Part shown: positions 1 to 7,855 of the stretch, one piece after another
Layout: every line of letters starts with the position of its first letter
How positions within the stretch are numbered: the stretch's first letter is position 1
From: an uncultured Clostridia bacterium
Lineage (GTDB): Bacteria; Bacillota; Clostridia; Oscillospirales; CAG-272
Assembly: GCA_947306035.1 (NCBI GenBank)
Contig: CAMZFG010000010.1
Coordinates: forward strand, 1-12,874
Length of the DNA: 12,874 nucleotides
Reading direction: 5' to 3'
Made by a program: the position numbers and the translations under genes
Notes under the pieces: generated by a model
What the model was told of the DNA's origin: nothing
The model's input: only the letters and a program-made list of their open reading frames with translations
Database searches by the model: none

Positions 1-8
1 ATTTTTTG

Positions 9-41
9 CCGTCCGTCAACAGCCCGCGACGGTTTTTCTTT
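9..41 (+). terminator. weak possible terminator hairpin at the window edge
   Basis: A 5-bp stem (CCGTC at 13-17 with GACGG at 28-32) with a 10-base loop is followed by TTTTTCTTT at 33-41, so it points rightwards. It would suit a plus-strand gene ending just left of the window and converging on addA. The stem is short and a second CCGTC at 9-13 could pair instead. On the minus strand no T tract follows, so it does not look like the addA terminator. Bases 1-53 hold nothing else I can recognise. Confidence 0.25.
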
Positions 42-53
42 GATTTTGCGCTT

Positions 54-3000
54 TTACCCGTTTTCGTTTTCCGCCACGGCCTCGCCGAGGGGCAGAGAAT
101 AGATCAGCACCCGGTCGGGGCAGCGCCCGCACAACTTGCGCAGCGCCTCTTTGTAATAGCGCAGCTGTTCGCCGTGACGCGCAAAGAGGAACGCCGCGGC
201 CGCCCCGGGGTCTTTCAGCTGCGCCGGCGTCAGGCGATCCGTTTTGTAATCGCACAGCACCAGGTCGCCCGCCTTGTCGGTGTAGAACAGGTCGATCACG
301 CCCTGCACCAGCAGCGTTTCGTCGCCGACGGCCGCTTTGAATGCGGGATCTTCGGTAAAGTCGCGGGCGGGCAGAAAGACGTTGAAGCGCGTTTCACGAT
401 GCACCTCGCGCGCGTCGCGCAGATCCTTGTAAAAGGCGCTGGCGAAAAAGGCGGAAAGTTCGTCCTGCCGCACCTCTTCGGCGGCGGTGTCCGGCAAAAA
501 ACCGTCTTTCGTCAGTCGTTCGATCTCGGCGGCCACGCCCTCTTTCTCGGCGCGCCCGAAATCACAGAACTGCAAAAACTCGTGGGTGGCCGTGCCGCGC
601 GCGGCGGCGTCCGGCTCTTTTTTCGCGTCGAACAACGGCGCTTTGTCAAAGGAGCGCAGCAGGTTTTCCGCGTCCTCCTCCGCCGCGTTCGTGCCGTCGC
701 CGTCGTACACGTCGAGCACCGTGGGCGACAGGCGGGAAACGGAGAGTTTGGCGGGCAGGCGGGTCAGGTGCGCGTGCGGATAGACGTAGCCAAAGCGCTC
801 TTGCAGCGTCGCCTGTACTTGTTCGGCATTGGCGGCTGCCCCGGTTTGCCCGACCGTTTCCGTCGCCGCACAGTCGGCCGGAATACTTGCGGGATCGACG
901 ATCTTGACTTCGCAGTACGACGTGCTTTCCGCGTGCAGAAGCGCCGCCAGGATCCACGTGAGATAGTTGTCGGAGAGTTTGCCGAACGTGCCGATCTCCA
1001 CCTCGTCTTTCCCGCCGCCGATGATCCTGCTCGCCATGTCGGCGGTGTCCTTTGTCAGCGTTCCCGTGACGATCAGCCGCTCTTTGGCGCGCGTCATGGC
1101 GACGTACAGAATGCGGGCCTCTTCGGCCAGGTCGTCGCGCACGATATCGGCGGCGGCCACGGCGTGGGAAAAAGTCTCGGCAAGCAGAAACGGCCCGTCG
1201 CAGGGCACGTAGCAGGTAAAGCCCGTTTTTTTGTCGATCAGCCAGTTGTTTTTCAGGTCGTTGTGGCGAAAGGTCTTATCCGCCGACGTCAAAAAGCAAA
1301 CGGCATATTCCAGACCTTTGGAGCCGTGAATGGTCGACAGCGTCACCGCGTCGGCCGCGGCGTGATCTTCCTTGACGGTCAGGCCGCTCTCCATAACGCC
1401 CTCGATGTAGCGAATGAACTGGAAAAGCCCGCGGTAGCCGCCCGCCTCAAAGCGGCGCGCATACTCGTAAAAGCGGTTGAGGTTGGCGCGGCGTGCAAAA
1501 TCCTTCTGCCCCGTCTCGCCTTTGGTAAAGCCGTAGAGCAGAGTGTCGCGGTACAGGAAGCGAAGCAGTTTGTCCACCGGCAGCTGCTGCGCTTTCGCGC
1601 GGTAAACGGTAAGCTGCGAGAGGAAGGCGGCGCACTTTTTGGCAAGAGCATCGCCCGCCGGATCGGCGCAGGCCCGCACCGCCTCGTACAGCGAAAGGGA
1701 AGCGTCTTTGGCGGCAGACCGCACCGACACCAGATCGGAGAGGGAAAAGCCGAAAAAGGGAGAGCGCAGCACGGCGGCCAGATGCACGTCCTTCTGCGGA
1801 TTGTCGATGACGGACAAAAGCGAAAAGACGCACAGCACCTCGGGGTTTTCAAACGGGTCTTTATCGGTGGCGTCGTTCACGGGCACGCCCGCGGCTTCCA
1901 GCGCGGCGGCCAGCGGCGCGAGGTCTTTTTTGTTTCTGGCGAAAACGGCGATGTCCTTTGGTGCGAGCGGGTCGCCGTCGGCGCGTTTGCCCTCGCGCAA
2001 GAGCCGCACGATCTCTGCCGTGATCAGGCGCGCTTCCGGGTTTTCAACGGCGTCGTCGCCCTGCTGTTTTGTCAGCAGCAGCAGGCGGCATTCCGGCGCC
2101 CGATAATCTTCGGGCAGTCCCTTTTTGCCGTACACCAGATCGTCCTGCTTTTCATAGCCCATTTCGGGCGCCACGCGCGGAAAGACGAAGCCGGAGACGG
2201 CGTTGGAAAAGTCGACCACGGGCCTGTCGCAGCGAAAACAATCGGAGAGGAATATCGTGGCGGCCTGCCCCGGCGCGGCCTTGTCCAGCGGTACGAATTG
2301 CCTTTGGCGATAGTCGTTGAACACGTCGGCGTCGGCGCCGCGGAAGCGGTAGATGCTTTGCTTGATATCGCCCACCATAAAACGGTTTTTGCCGTTTGAC
2401 AGCACGCGGAAGATCTCGTCCTGCCGCCCGTCCGTATCCTGAAACTCGTCCAGATAAATGGCGTCAAACTCGCTCTGCATGGCCTTTGCCACGTCGGTGG
2501 GGGAGCCGTCCGGCGCGACCAGCAGGCGGTGAACGGCCGCCGAAACGTCGGCAAATTCCGCCACCTCGCGCTCGGCTTTGGCGGCTTTGTACGACGCGTC
2601 AAAGCGCCGCAGCGTTTCGTCGAGCGTGGTCAGAAGCGCCACGGTCGCCTCGGCGCCTTTGGCGATCTCCGCCGTGTCGTAGTGCTTAAAGTTTTCGGCA
2701 AAATCGTCCCAGATCTTTTTGAAAGGCGAATACTCTTTCAGCAGGGCGGCCAGTTCCGGCGACGCGTTGTCTTTTCCGCCGCTTTTCGAGGGCAGCGGTT
2801 CCGACAAAACGCCGCAGACCGCGTAGGCGTCTTTTTCCGCCAGCGCTTTGTTCAACTGCCGGCCGTGTTCGTACAAAGAGAGAATGACGCTGCCGTGCTT
2901 TTTCCGGCAGTTTTCCGGCGCTTGTTCCAGCAGGGCAAGCGTGCTGCCGCCGAGTTTTTCCGCTCTGTCGGCATAGGCCCGCGCCATGGCGAGAAAGCGC

Positions 3001-3638
3001 TTGCCCGCCGCGCTCTCGTAGGGCGCCGTTTTCATACCCTCGGCTTCTTTTAAGGACGCCTCGATCGTGTCAAGACCGCCGGGCAGCTGACGGAGCTTGT
3101 CGTAAATATCCAGCAGGTTTTCGGTCAGTTTGTTCTGCGCGCGCGCTTCGCCCACCACGTCGGCCAGCGCGGCAAACGTGTCGGGAAAGTCCCGGTACAT
3201 ACCGTCGATCACGGTGTTCATGGCGTCGCGGCGCAGGGCGAACAGTTCTTTGGTGTCCACGGTGCGCACGGCAGGGGAAAGCCCCGCCGCTTCGGCGTTG
3301 CCGCGCACCACGTCGAGGTAGAACGAGTCGATGGTGGAGATGCGCGCGCCGCCCAGCATGGCCAGTTGTCCGGCCAAAAACGCGTTGTCGGGGGCGGCGG
3401 CCATGGCCTCTGTCAGAGCGCCCGCGATGCGCGTGCGCATCTCGCGTGCCGCGGCACGGGTAAAGGTGACCACCAGCAGGCGCGAAAGATCGGTCGAACC
3501 GTCCAGCAGAGAGGCGATCACGCGGCGGGTCAGCGTGGCCGTTTTGCCGGAACCGGCGGCAGCCGAGACCAGCAGTTCGCGGTCGCGCGTATCAATGGCC
3601 GCTTGCTGCTGCAAAGTCGGTTTTCTGTCGTCAGGCAT
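54..3638 (-). CDS. addA: AddA, ATP-dependent helicase/nuclease subunit A
   Basis: Superfamily 1A (UvrD/PcrA-like) 3'-5' helicase with a C-terminal RecB-type nuclease. With AddB it unwinds and trims double-strand DNA ends for RecA-dependent repair in the cytoplasm. The 1194 residues are close to the usual AddA length (about 1200). Visible motifs: Walker A SAAAGSGKT at 25-33 (K32), preceded by a Q-motif-like LQQQAAI; Walker B IYLDEFQDT at 394-402; GDIKQSIYRFRGA at 423-435; motif V LSTIHGSKGLEY at 767-778; motif VI ILYVAMTRAKERL at 843-855. The nuclease has H1019, D1116 (GVIDLFY) and D1130-Y-K. All catalytic residues appear intact. I chose the ATG at 3638 because GGAGGAG lies 5-6 bases upstream and it overlaps the addB stop by 8 bases, implying translational coupling. 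The frame stays open to 3839, but that extension lies inside addB and has no family similarity. Confidence 0.97.
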   Translation of the reverse strand: MPDDRKPTLQQQAAIDTRDRELLVSAAAGSGKTATLTRRVIASLLDGSTDLSRLLVVTFTRAAAREMRTRIAGALTEAMAAAPDNAFLAGQLAMLGGARISTIDSFYLDVVRGNAEAAGLSPAVRTVDTKELFALRRDAMNTVIDGMYRDFPDTFAALADVVGEARAQNKLTENLLDIYDKLRQLPGGLDTIEASLKEAEGMKTAPYESAAGKRFLAMARAYADRAEKLGGSTLALLEQAPENCRKKHGSVILSLYEHGRQLNKALAEKDAYAVCGVLSEPLPSKSGGKDNASPELAALLKEYSPFKKIWDDFAENFKHYDTAEIAKGAEATVALLTTLDETLRRFDASYKAAKAEREVAEFADVSAAVHRLLVAPDGSPTDVAKAMQSEFDAIYLDEFQDTDGRQDEIFRVLSNGKNRFMVGDIKQSIYRFRGADADVFNDYRQRQFVPLDKAAPGQAATIFLSDCFRCDRPVVDFSNAVSGFVFPRVAPEMGYEKQDDLVYGKKGLPEDYRAPECRLLLLTKQQGDDAVENPEARLITAEIVRLLREGKRADGDPLAPKDIAVFARNKKDLAPLAAALEAAGVPVNDATDKDPFENPEVLCVFSLLSVIDNPQKDVHLAAVLRSPFFGFSLSDLVSVRSAAKDASLSLYEAVRACADPAGDALAKKCAAFLSQLTVYRAKAQQLPVDKLLRFLYRDTLLYGFTKGETGQKDFARRANLNRFYEYARRFEAGGYRGLFQFIRYIEGVMESGLTVKEDHAAADAVTLSTIHGSKGLEYAVCFLTSADKTFRHNDLKNNWLIDKKTGFTCYVPCDGPFLLAETFSHAVAAADIVRDDLAEEARILYVAMTRAKERLIVTGTLTKDTADMASRIIGGGKDEVEIGTFGKLSDNYLTWILAALLHAESTSYCEVKIVDPASIPADCAATETVGQTGAAANAEQVQATLQERFGYVYPHAHLTRLPAKLSVSRLSPTVLDVYDGDGTNAAEEDAENLLRSFDKAPLFDAKKEPDAAARGTATHEFLQFCDFGRAEKEGVAAEIERLTKDGFLPDTAAEEVRQDELSAFFASAFYKDLRDAREVHRETRFNVFLPARDFTEDPAFKAAVGDETLLVQGVIDLFYTDKAGDLVLCDYKTDRLTPAQLKDPGAAAAFLFARHGEQLRYYKEALRKLCGRCPDRVLIYSLPLGEAVAENENG

Positions 3639-6600
3639 CGTTCTCCTCCTCTCCTTTTCCCGCCGCCGTGCGGCACACGACCGCAAAGCGGCAATCGTCG
3701 CAGGGCAGCGTCCGGCTGCAGGTCTGCGGATCGGCGTCGGCGCGTCCGCTCTGCATATCGGCGGCAATGCGTACGACGGCGGCTTGCATGGTGTCGAACA
3801 ACTCGTCAAACTGCTGCGGCGAAAGCGCCTCTTTGTCATCGGGATACAGTTCTTTTGAGGTCGGGCCGTTGGGTTCCGCCGCGGTGACGGGCGCGTGTTC
3901 CGTCGCCGTCAGAACGCCGTTTCTTTCCCGCTTCGTCACGGCTCTGATATAGGTCAGTCCCGCCGGCTGCAGGCGCGCGTCGGTCGGCACGTGCATGCGC
4001 TCGTTGAGCGCGGGGTGTTCTTTTTGACACAGGGCGTAGAGATAGAGCGGCATCTGCAGCATAAAGCCCTTTTGCACCGCCGATAATTTGAATTCTTTTT
4101 GGCCGGTCTTGTAGTCGATGATGCGCACGTAGGTCTGTCCGTCTTTTTCGGCCACGTCGACGCGGTCGATCTTGCCCGTCAGCGGTATGGTTTTGCCGTC
4201 TTCCAGCAGCACGGAAGCGGTCTCGTCGGCTTTTGCGAGATCCAACTCGAACAGCGCCGGTCTGAAAACGTCGTCGCAAAGGCGCGCAAACAGCGCCCGC
4301 ACCACGAAAAAGGCGGAGACCGTCATGGCCCTGACCGTGGCGGCGCTGCGCGGCGAAAGGGGTTCGCCGCTTTGCTGCAGGCGATCCGCGTAGTCGTTCG
4401 CGCACCGCTCGACCAGCGCCCGGATCTCGTCGTCGTCGTACGAGGCGAAACGGCGCCCTTCTTGTTTGACGGTGCGAAATACGTTTTCGAGAATATCGTG
4501 CATCAGCGTGCCCGTGTCGCTGTAATCCAGGTCGTCCTTCGCCGTTTGGCGCAGGCGCAGGATCTTGTCGCAGTAGTATTTGAACGGGCACGCGGAGAAT
4601 TCTTCGAGGTTGGTCGGATTGTAGGAACCGCTGTCGAACAGGCGCTCCGCCTGTTTTGGCGGCACGTCGGCTTTGCGCGCGGCCATGGGCATGACGCAGC
4701 GATCGAGCACGTCCGTTTTCTCTCCCTCCCGCAGCAGCGCCAGCACGGCCTCCCGCTCCGTATCGCAGAGTTCCGGCAAATGCTCGAAAGCGCTTTTGCG
4801 GGTAAAGACGCGCGCAAGCGGCGGCTGCCCGTTGAAATCCTGCGCGAACGTTTTGCCGAACAGGTTCAGCACGCGCGTCACGGCAAACGAGGGCGCGGCG
4901 TCGCCGCCCTCCGCGGAGGCGGTCGAATAGGAAAGGAACAGCCCTTCGCGGGGCAGGGTGAACGCCCGCCACACGTAGAACAGTTCGTCGGCGGCCGCGT
5001 CGGCGCTGTCGCCGTCCAGTTCCACGCCGTGCTCGGCCAGGCGGTGCTTTTCGGCGTCCGTCAAAAGCCCTCCGCGCCCGATCGCGGCGGGGAACACGCC
5101 CTCGTTCAGGCCCAGCACCAGCGCATAGCGCGGCCGCTCGGCGCGCAGGGTGGCGGCCGAGCCCACCATGACCTCGTCGGCCGAGGTGGGAATGGTGCCG
5201 ATATCGGTGCGGGCAAACACCAGGCGCAGGGCCTCGACGAACGCTTTGGTGTCGGCGGGCATGCCGCCGACGACGTCCGACACGGTCTCGAGCGCTTCCA
5301 GCGTCAGCGAGAACAGGCGCGAGAGTTCTTCCGCTTCCCGTTTTTCGCCCCGCTCCAGCGCTTTTTTCGCTTGATCGTGCAGTTGTTCCGGTACGTGCAG
5401 ATCCTGCAGCAGCGCGTACAGCGCCCGGCAGAGGTCGGTCATGGTCGTCGCGCGGCCCAGCGCGTCGCAAAAGGCAAAGAGCGGCCCCGTCAGCGCCGCG
5501 CGCACTTTCTCGGCGCTTTGCAGAATGCGCTTGTCCCGCGTTGAGGGGGTCTCGCGGTAGCCGCCCGGATTTTTGCGGAAAGGCGCGGCAAAAGCGGCCC
5601 GTCCCCGGGGCTTCCACACGTCAAGATATTCTTCAAAGCAGTTGATATCGTCGCCGTCCGCGCCGGTCAGTCCCGTTTTCAGGCAGCCGATCACGTCCTC
5701 GCGCCGCCAGTTGTACTGCGATACGGCCAGCGCGAACAGAATGAGTTTGATCAGAGGGCGCAGGGTGACGTCCGTTTTTTCGGAAAGGAAATAGGGGATC
5801 TCTTCCTTTTCAAAAGCCGCGTCGAGAATGCCGCACCACGCGCCGGCGTCCCGCACCACCACGGCCACGTCGCGGTATCGGCAGCCCGCGCGCACCAGTT
5901 TTTGCACCGTGGCGGCGGCCCACTCCGCTTCCGCGTAGGGCGACGGGCATTTCATCAGCGTCAGTTTGCCGTCGTCGATCAGGCCGAGCGGGGCTTTTTC
6001 GGCGGTGATGCAGAACAGGTCGCGCCGAATGATATCCAGCGAAGAGCCGGGCCTGTCCCTCTCCTCGCAGTCGAAAACGACCCGTTGACCCGCCTCGCGC
6101 GCAAGGCGCGTCAGCCGCCGCACGGTCTTCGCGCAGGACGCCAGATGAATGCCTTTCGCGTCTTGGTGCGGCAGCGGCGTGGTCAGCGTCAGCGAGCGGG
6201 CGCGCGCCAGCAAAAGCCCGATCACGCGCCACTCTTCGGCGGTAAAGTCGGTGAAAGAAGCGATATAAACGTGCGTGTCCGCGTACAGCGTTTTGTGTTT
6301 TTCAAGCAGTACGGCAAGGCGGGTGACGTCGTCGCGCACGTGTTCGTATTTCTGCCCGATCTCGCTTTCATAAGCGGCCAGGATCGTGGCGATATCGGTC
6401 AGTTTGACCCGCAGGGGGTCGGTCTCTTCCAGTTCCTGCGCCGTTTTTGAAAGCAATTCCGGCTTGACGCAATACGCGCCGAACTGCGTGGCGGCCGACA
6501 GCATTTTGTCCGTCAGGCGGGCGGTGTCGGCGTCTTTGCCGTAAGAGGTCAGTTTGCCGGAAAGCGCGCGGAGCGTCCGCCACATGAACAGCGCCTCGGC

Positions 6601-6858
6601 GCCGGGCGTGGCGTAACGATAGCAAAGCCCGCCCACGGTGCGGAACGTGCGGTTGGCCAGGCGCGTGAAGTTCAGCACCTCGAACGAGAGCTGCGCCGCG
6701 GGCGGCAGGGCGGCCACCATGCGCCGTTCGGCGCTGACGGTCTCCTGTTCCGGCACCAGCAGCACGACTTTTTGCTGCGCATCGAGATCCGCCCGGATCA
6801 GCGAGGTCAGTTTTTCGGCGGTGGCGTCGCTGCCCGCGCCGTAAAGCAAACGTATCAC
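3631..6858 (-). CDS. addB: AddB, ATP-dependent helicase/nuclease subunit B with a degenerate Walker A
   Basis: Partner of AddA. In this family AddB carries an inactivated helicase fold used for Chi recognition and a second nuclease that cuts the other strand. The 1075 residues are slightly shorter than the B. subtilis protein. Family landmarks: VPEQET at 36-41, ALVLGLNEGVFPA near 579-591, nuclease H787 (TGTLMHDIL), D898 (TGKIDRVDV) and DYKTG at 915-919. The cysteines expected to hold the structural [4Fe-4S] cluster are C757 (FSACPFKYYC) and C1053, C1056, C1062 (C-x2-C-x5-C). The N-terminus reads LLYGAGSDATAEKL where relatives have a G-x-x-G-x-G-K-S/T phosphate loop, so the Walker lysine is missing. 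The start is a GTG with AGGAG 8 bases upstream, overlapping the upstream gene's stop by four bases (GTGA). AddB identity is firm; loss of ATP binding is inferred. Confidence 0.96.
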   Translation of the reverse strand: MIRLLYGAGSDATAEKLTSLIRADLDAQQKVVLLVPEQETVSAERRMVAALPPAAQLSFEVLNFTRLANRTFRTVGGLCYRYATPGAEALFMWRTLRALSGKLTSYGKDADTARLTDKMLSAATQFGAYCVKPELLSKTAQELEETDPLRVKLTDIATILAAYESEIGQKYEHVRDDVTRLAVLLEKHKTLYADTHVYIASFTDFTAEEWRVIGLLLARARSLTLTTPLPHQDAKGIHLASCAKTVRRLTRLAREAGQRVVFDCEERDRPGSSLDIIRRDLFCITAEKAPLGLIDDGKLTLMKCPSPYAEAEWAAATVQKLVRAGCRYRDVAVVVRDAGAWCGILDAAFEKEEIPYFLSEKTDVTLRPLIKLILFALAVSQYNWRREDVIGCLKTGLTGADGDDINCFEEYLDVWKPRGRAAFAAPFRKNPGGYRETPSTRDKRILQSAEKVRAALTGPLFAFCDALGRATTMTDLCRALYALLQDLHVPEQLHDQAKKALERGEKREAEELSRLFSLTLEALETVSDVVGGMPADTKAFVEALRLVFARTDIGTIPTSADEVMVGSAATLRAERPRYALVLGLNEGVFPAAIGRGGLLTDAEKHRLAEHGVELDGDSADAAADELFYVWRAFTLPREGLFLSYSTASAEGGDAAPSFAVTRVLNLFGKTFAQDFNGQPPLARVFTRKSAFEHLPELCDTEREAVLALLREGEKTDVLDRCVMPMAARKADVPPKQAERLFDSGSYNPTNLEEFSACPFKYYCDKILRLRQTAKDDLDYSDTGTLMHDILENVFRTVKQEGRRFASYDDDEIRALVERCANDYADRLQQSGEPLSPRSAATVRAMTVSAFFVVRALFARLCDDVFRPALFELDLAKADETASVLLEDGKTIPLTGKIDRVDVAEKDGQTYVRIIDYKTGQKEFKLSAVQKGFMLQMPLYLYALCQKEHPALNERMHVPTDARLQPAGLTYIRAVTKRERNGVLTATEHAPVTAAEPNGPTSKELYPDDKEALSPQQFDELFDTMQAAVVRIAADMQSGRADADPQTCSRTLPCDDCRFAVVCRTAAGKGEEENDA

Positions 6859-7682
6859 GTCGTCTTCTCCTTTTCTTCCAATAAAGTGAGATTGCGCAGG
6901 ATCACCTCGCGCCCGCGCCAGGCGTAGGCGCGCGTGCCGAATTCTTCATCGCTCATGGCGCGCACCGCCGCGGCGGTCAGATGTGCAACGGCGTTTTCCT
7001 TGAAAAAGGGAATGTTCGTGTAGAGCGTGCCGGCCTTTTTCGCGGCTTTGGTGACGGCGCAGTTTTCCTGACAGCGGTCGCAGCCCCAGGCAAGACCGTG
7101 GGCGCGCAGCGCGGCCTTTTCCGCGTCGTCGAGCGCGCCTTTCTTCTGCGTCAGGGCGGAGACGCAGCGCTGCACGTCCAGCCCGACGGGGCAGGCGGCG
7201 CGGCAGGCGCCGCAGTCGGTGCAAACGGAAACGGGCGCTTTTTCGGTCGGCAGCAGCGCGTCCGTCACGATCTCGCCGAGAAAAACGAAAGAGGAATAGG
7301 CGCGGGTCAGAAACAGGTGGTTCCTGCCGAACATGCCGAGCCCCGCCAGCACGGCGGCCTGCGCCTCCGCAATGGGGGAGTGGTCGGCGAACCCCGCGAA
7401 AAGACGATCGGGAAATTCCCGGCGCAGCACGGGCAGTATCTCGTCGAACAGGCGGGCGAAAAACAGGTGATAATCACGGGAAACGGCATAGACCGAAATA
7501 TTCCTTGCGGGATCGTCGCACGCCGTGGTATAATAAGGTACGGCCATGACGACGGCCGTGCCCGTTTTGATGCCGGCGCGCTCCAACAGATAGGGGCGCG
7601 TGATCGTGCAGTCCGACAGCGCCGCGGGCGCCGCCAGATCGATGCCGTATGAAGACAACAGTTCCCGTATTCGTTTCAGCAT
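6855..7682 (-). CDS. QueG-like double [4Fe-4S] protein (epoxyqueuosine reductase family, short form)
   Basis: Resembles QueG, the cobalamin- and Fe-S-dependent enzyme that reduces epoxyqueuosine to queuosine in tRNA. Landmarks: ISVYAVSRDYH near 62-72, matching the family's xxRYAxGxDYH; ADHSPIAE at 99-106, whose D100 aligns with the proposed catalytic Asp of the D-x-x-P-x-x-E motif; LAGLGMFGRNHLFL near 112-125; cluster motif C154-x2-C157-x2-C160-x3-C164-P; C173 (QRCVSALT); and C201-x2-C204-x3-C208. Eight cysteines suffice for two [4Fe-4S] clusters. At 275 residues it is about 100 shorter than typical QueG: it lacks most of the N-terminal region before the RYA motif and the C-terminal extension, and the Pro after the last Cys is Ala. 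It may be true QueG or a reduced paralogue, so no symbol is given. First gene of the addBA operon; ATG at 7682, with a modest AGGTG site upstream. Confidence 0.8.
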   Translation of the reverse strand: MLKRIRELLSSYGIDLAAPAALSDCTITRPYLLERAGIKTGTAVVMAVPYYTTACDDPARNISVYAVSRDYHLFFARLFDEILPVLRREFPDRLFAGFADHSPIAEAQAAVLAGLGMFGRNHLFLTRAYSSFVFLGEIVTDALLPTEKAPVSVCTDCGACRAACPVGLDVQRCVSALTQKKGALDDAEKAALRAHGLAWGCDRCQENCAVTKAAKKAGTLYTNIPFFKENAVAHLTAAAVRAMSDEEFGTRAYAWRGREVILRNLTLLEEKEKTT

Positions 7683-7701
7683 GACCGCACACCTGCTTTC
7701 A

Positions 7702-7726
7702 ATATGTTGTGTCCATTATAACATAT
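7702..7726. repeat. perfect inverted repeat across the queG-like/addBA promoter
   Basis: ATATGTT (7702-7708) and AACATAT (7720-7726) form a perfect 7-bp inverted repeat with an 11-bp spacer. It covers the leftward -10 hexamer (7715-7720) and the predicted start of transcription, where a repressor would sit. It matches neither the Firmicute LexA box (GAAC-N4-GTTC) nor CIRCE. The arms are AT-rich in an AT-rich stretch, so chance is a real alternative. Confidence 0.35.
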
Positions 7727-7743
7727 CCATATAAGTATTGCAA
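7715..7743 (-). promoter_or_regulatory. sigma-A promoter of the queG-like/addB/addA operon
   Basis: Read leftwards, the -35 is TTGCAA (7743-7738), the spacer is exactly 17 bp, and the -10 is a perfect TATAAT (7720-7715). Predicted transcription start is near 7708, giving a leader of about 26 bases before the ATG at 7682. This is the best promoter match in the window and sits in its most AT-rich stretch. It should drive all three minus-strand genes, since no gap exists between them for another promoter. Confidence 0.8.
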
Positions 7744-7758
7744 CGACAAAAACGGTAC

Positions 7759-7785
7759 CGGCTCGTTTTTTTCAGCCGTTTTTTT
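7759..7785 (+). terminator. terminator-like hairpin plus T tract upstream of htrA
   Basis: CGGCT (7759-7763) pairs with AGCCG (7774-7778) around a 10-base loop, followed by seven T (7779-7785). No plus-strand gene ends here. It could block read-through antisense to the QueG-like gene, or act as an attenuator if htrA has an upstream promoter. The same bases can be read as a direct repeat: CG-T7-C occurs at 7764-7773 and again at 7777-7786, 13 bases apart. The 5-bp stem is short. Confidence 0.4.
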
Positions 7786-7796
7786 CGCCGATTTCA

Positions 7797-7814
7797 CCCA
7801 ATGTTCACATTGGG
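7797..7814. promoter_or_regulatory. candidate operator: perfect palindrome in the htrA promoter
   Basis: CCCAATG (7797-7803) and CATTGGG (7808-7814) form a perfect 7-bp inverted repeat around TTCA. It ends 4 bases before the -10 element and covers the position of the -35, where no good consensus hexamer is found. That placement fits an activator or repressor site. It is not a CtsR or CIRCE element. The binding protein is unknown; the response regulator encoded two genes downstream is one candidate. Confidence 0.45.
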
Positions 7815-7818
7815 GGTC

Positions 7819-7824
7819 TATACT
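7819..7824 (+). promoter_or_regulatory. -10 element of the htrA operon promoter
   Basis: TATACT lies 32 bases before the htrA ATG, predicting a start near 7831 and a leader of about 25 bases. No convincing TTGACA-like hexamer or extended TGN lies at the right distance, so the promoter probably needs an activator or is weak. An alternative rightward promoter is TTGTGT (7707-7712), 17 bp, TATAAG (7730-7735), which would give a leader of about 114 bases containing the hairpin and palindrome. Confidence 0.45.
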
Positions 7825-7855
7825 GGCGGCAGCAAGGTGAAAGGAGAAGGCATTT

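Noticed and set aside
6..2399. A 797-codon open frame on the plus strand, antisense to addA
   Set aside because: It lies wholly opposite well-conserved addA codons, has no ribosome binding site, and its Arg/Val/Gly/Ala/Gln-rich protein has no recognisable domain. In GC-rich genes the complements of stop codons (TTA, CTA, TCA) are rare, which leaves long antisense frames open by chance.
3639..3839. N-terminal extension of addA by 67 codons
   Set aside because: It lies inside addB, shows no family similarity, and the start at 3638 has an excellent GGAGGAG site right before the AddA Q-motif and Walker A.
4099..5544. A 481-codon plus-strand frame antisense to addB
   Set aside because: Same compositional artefact; no domain, no start signal, and the minus-strand frame is a clear AddB.
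7683..7855. LexA, CIRCE or CtsR operators in the divergent intergenic region
   Set aside because: No GAAC-N4-GTTC, TTAGCACTC-N9-GAGTGCTAA or GGTCAAA-type tandem was found; the inverted repeats present have different sequences.
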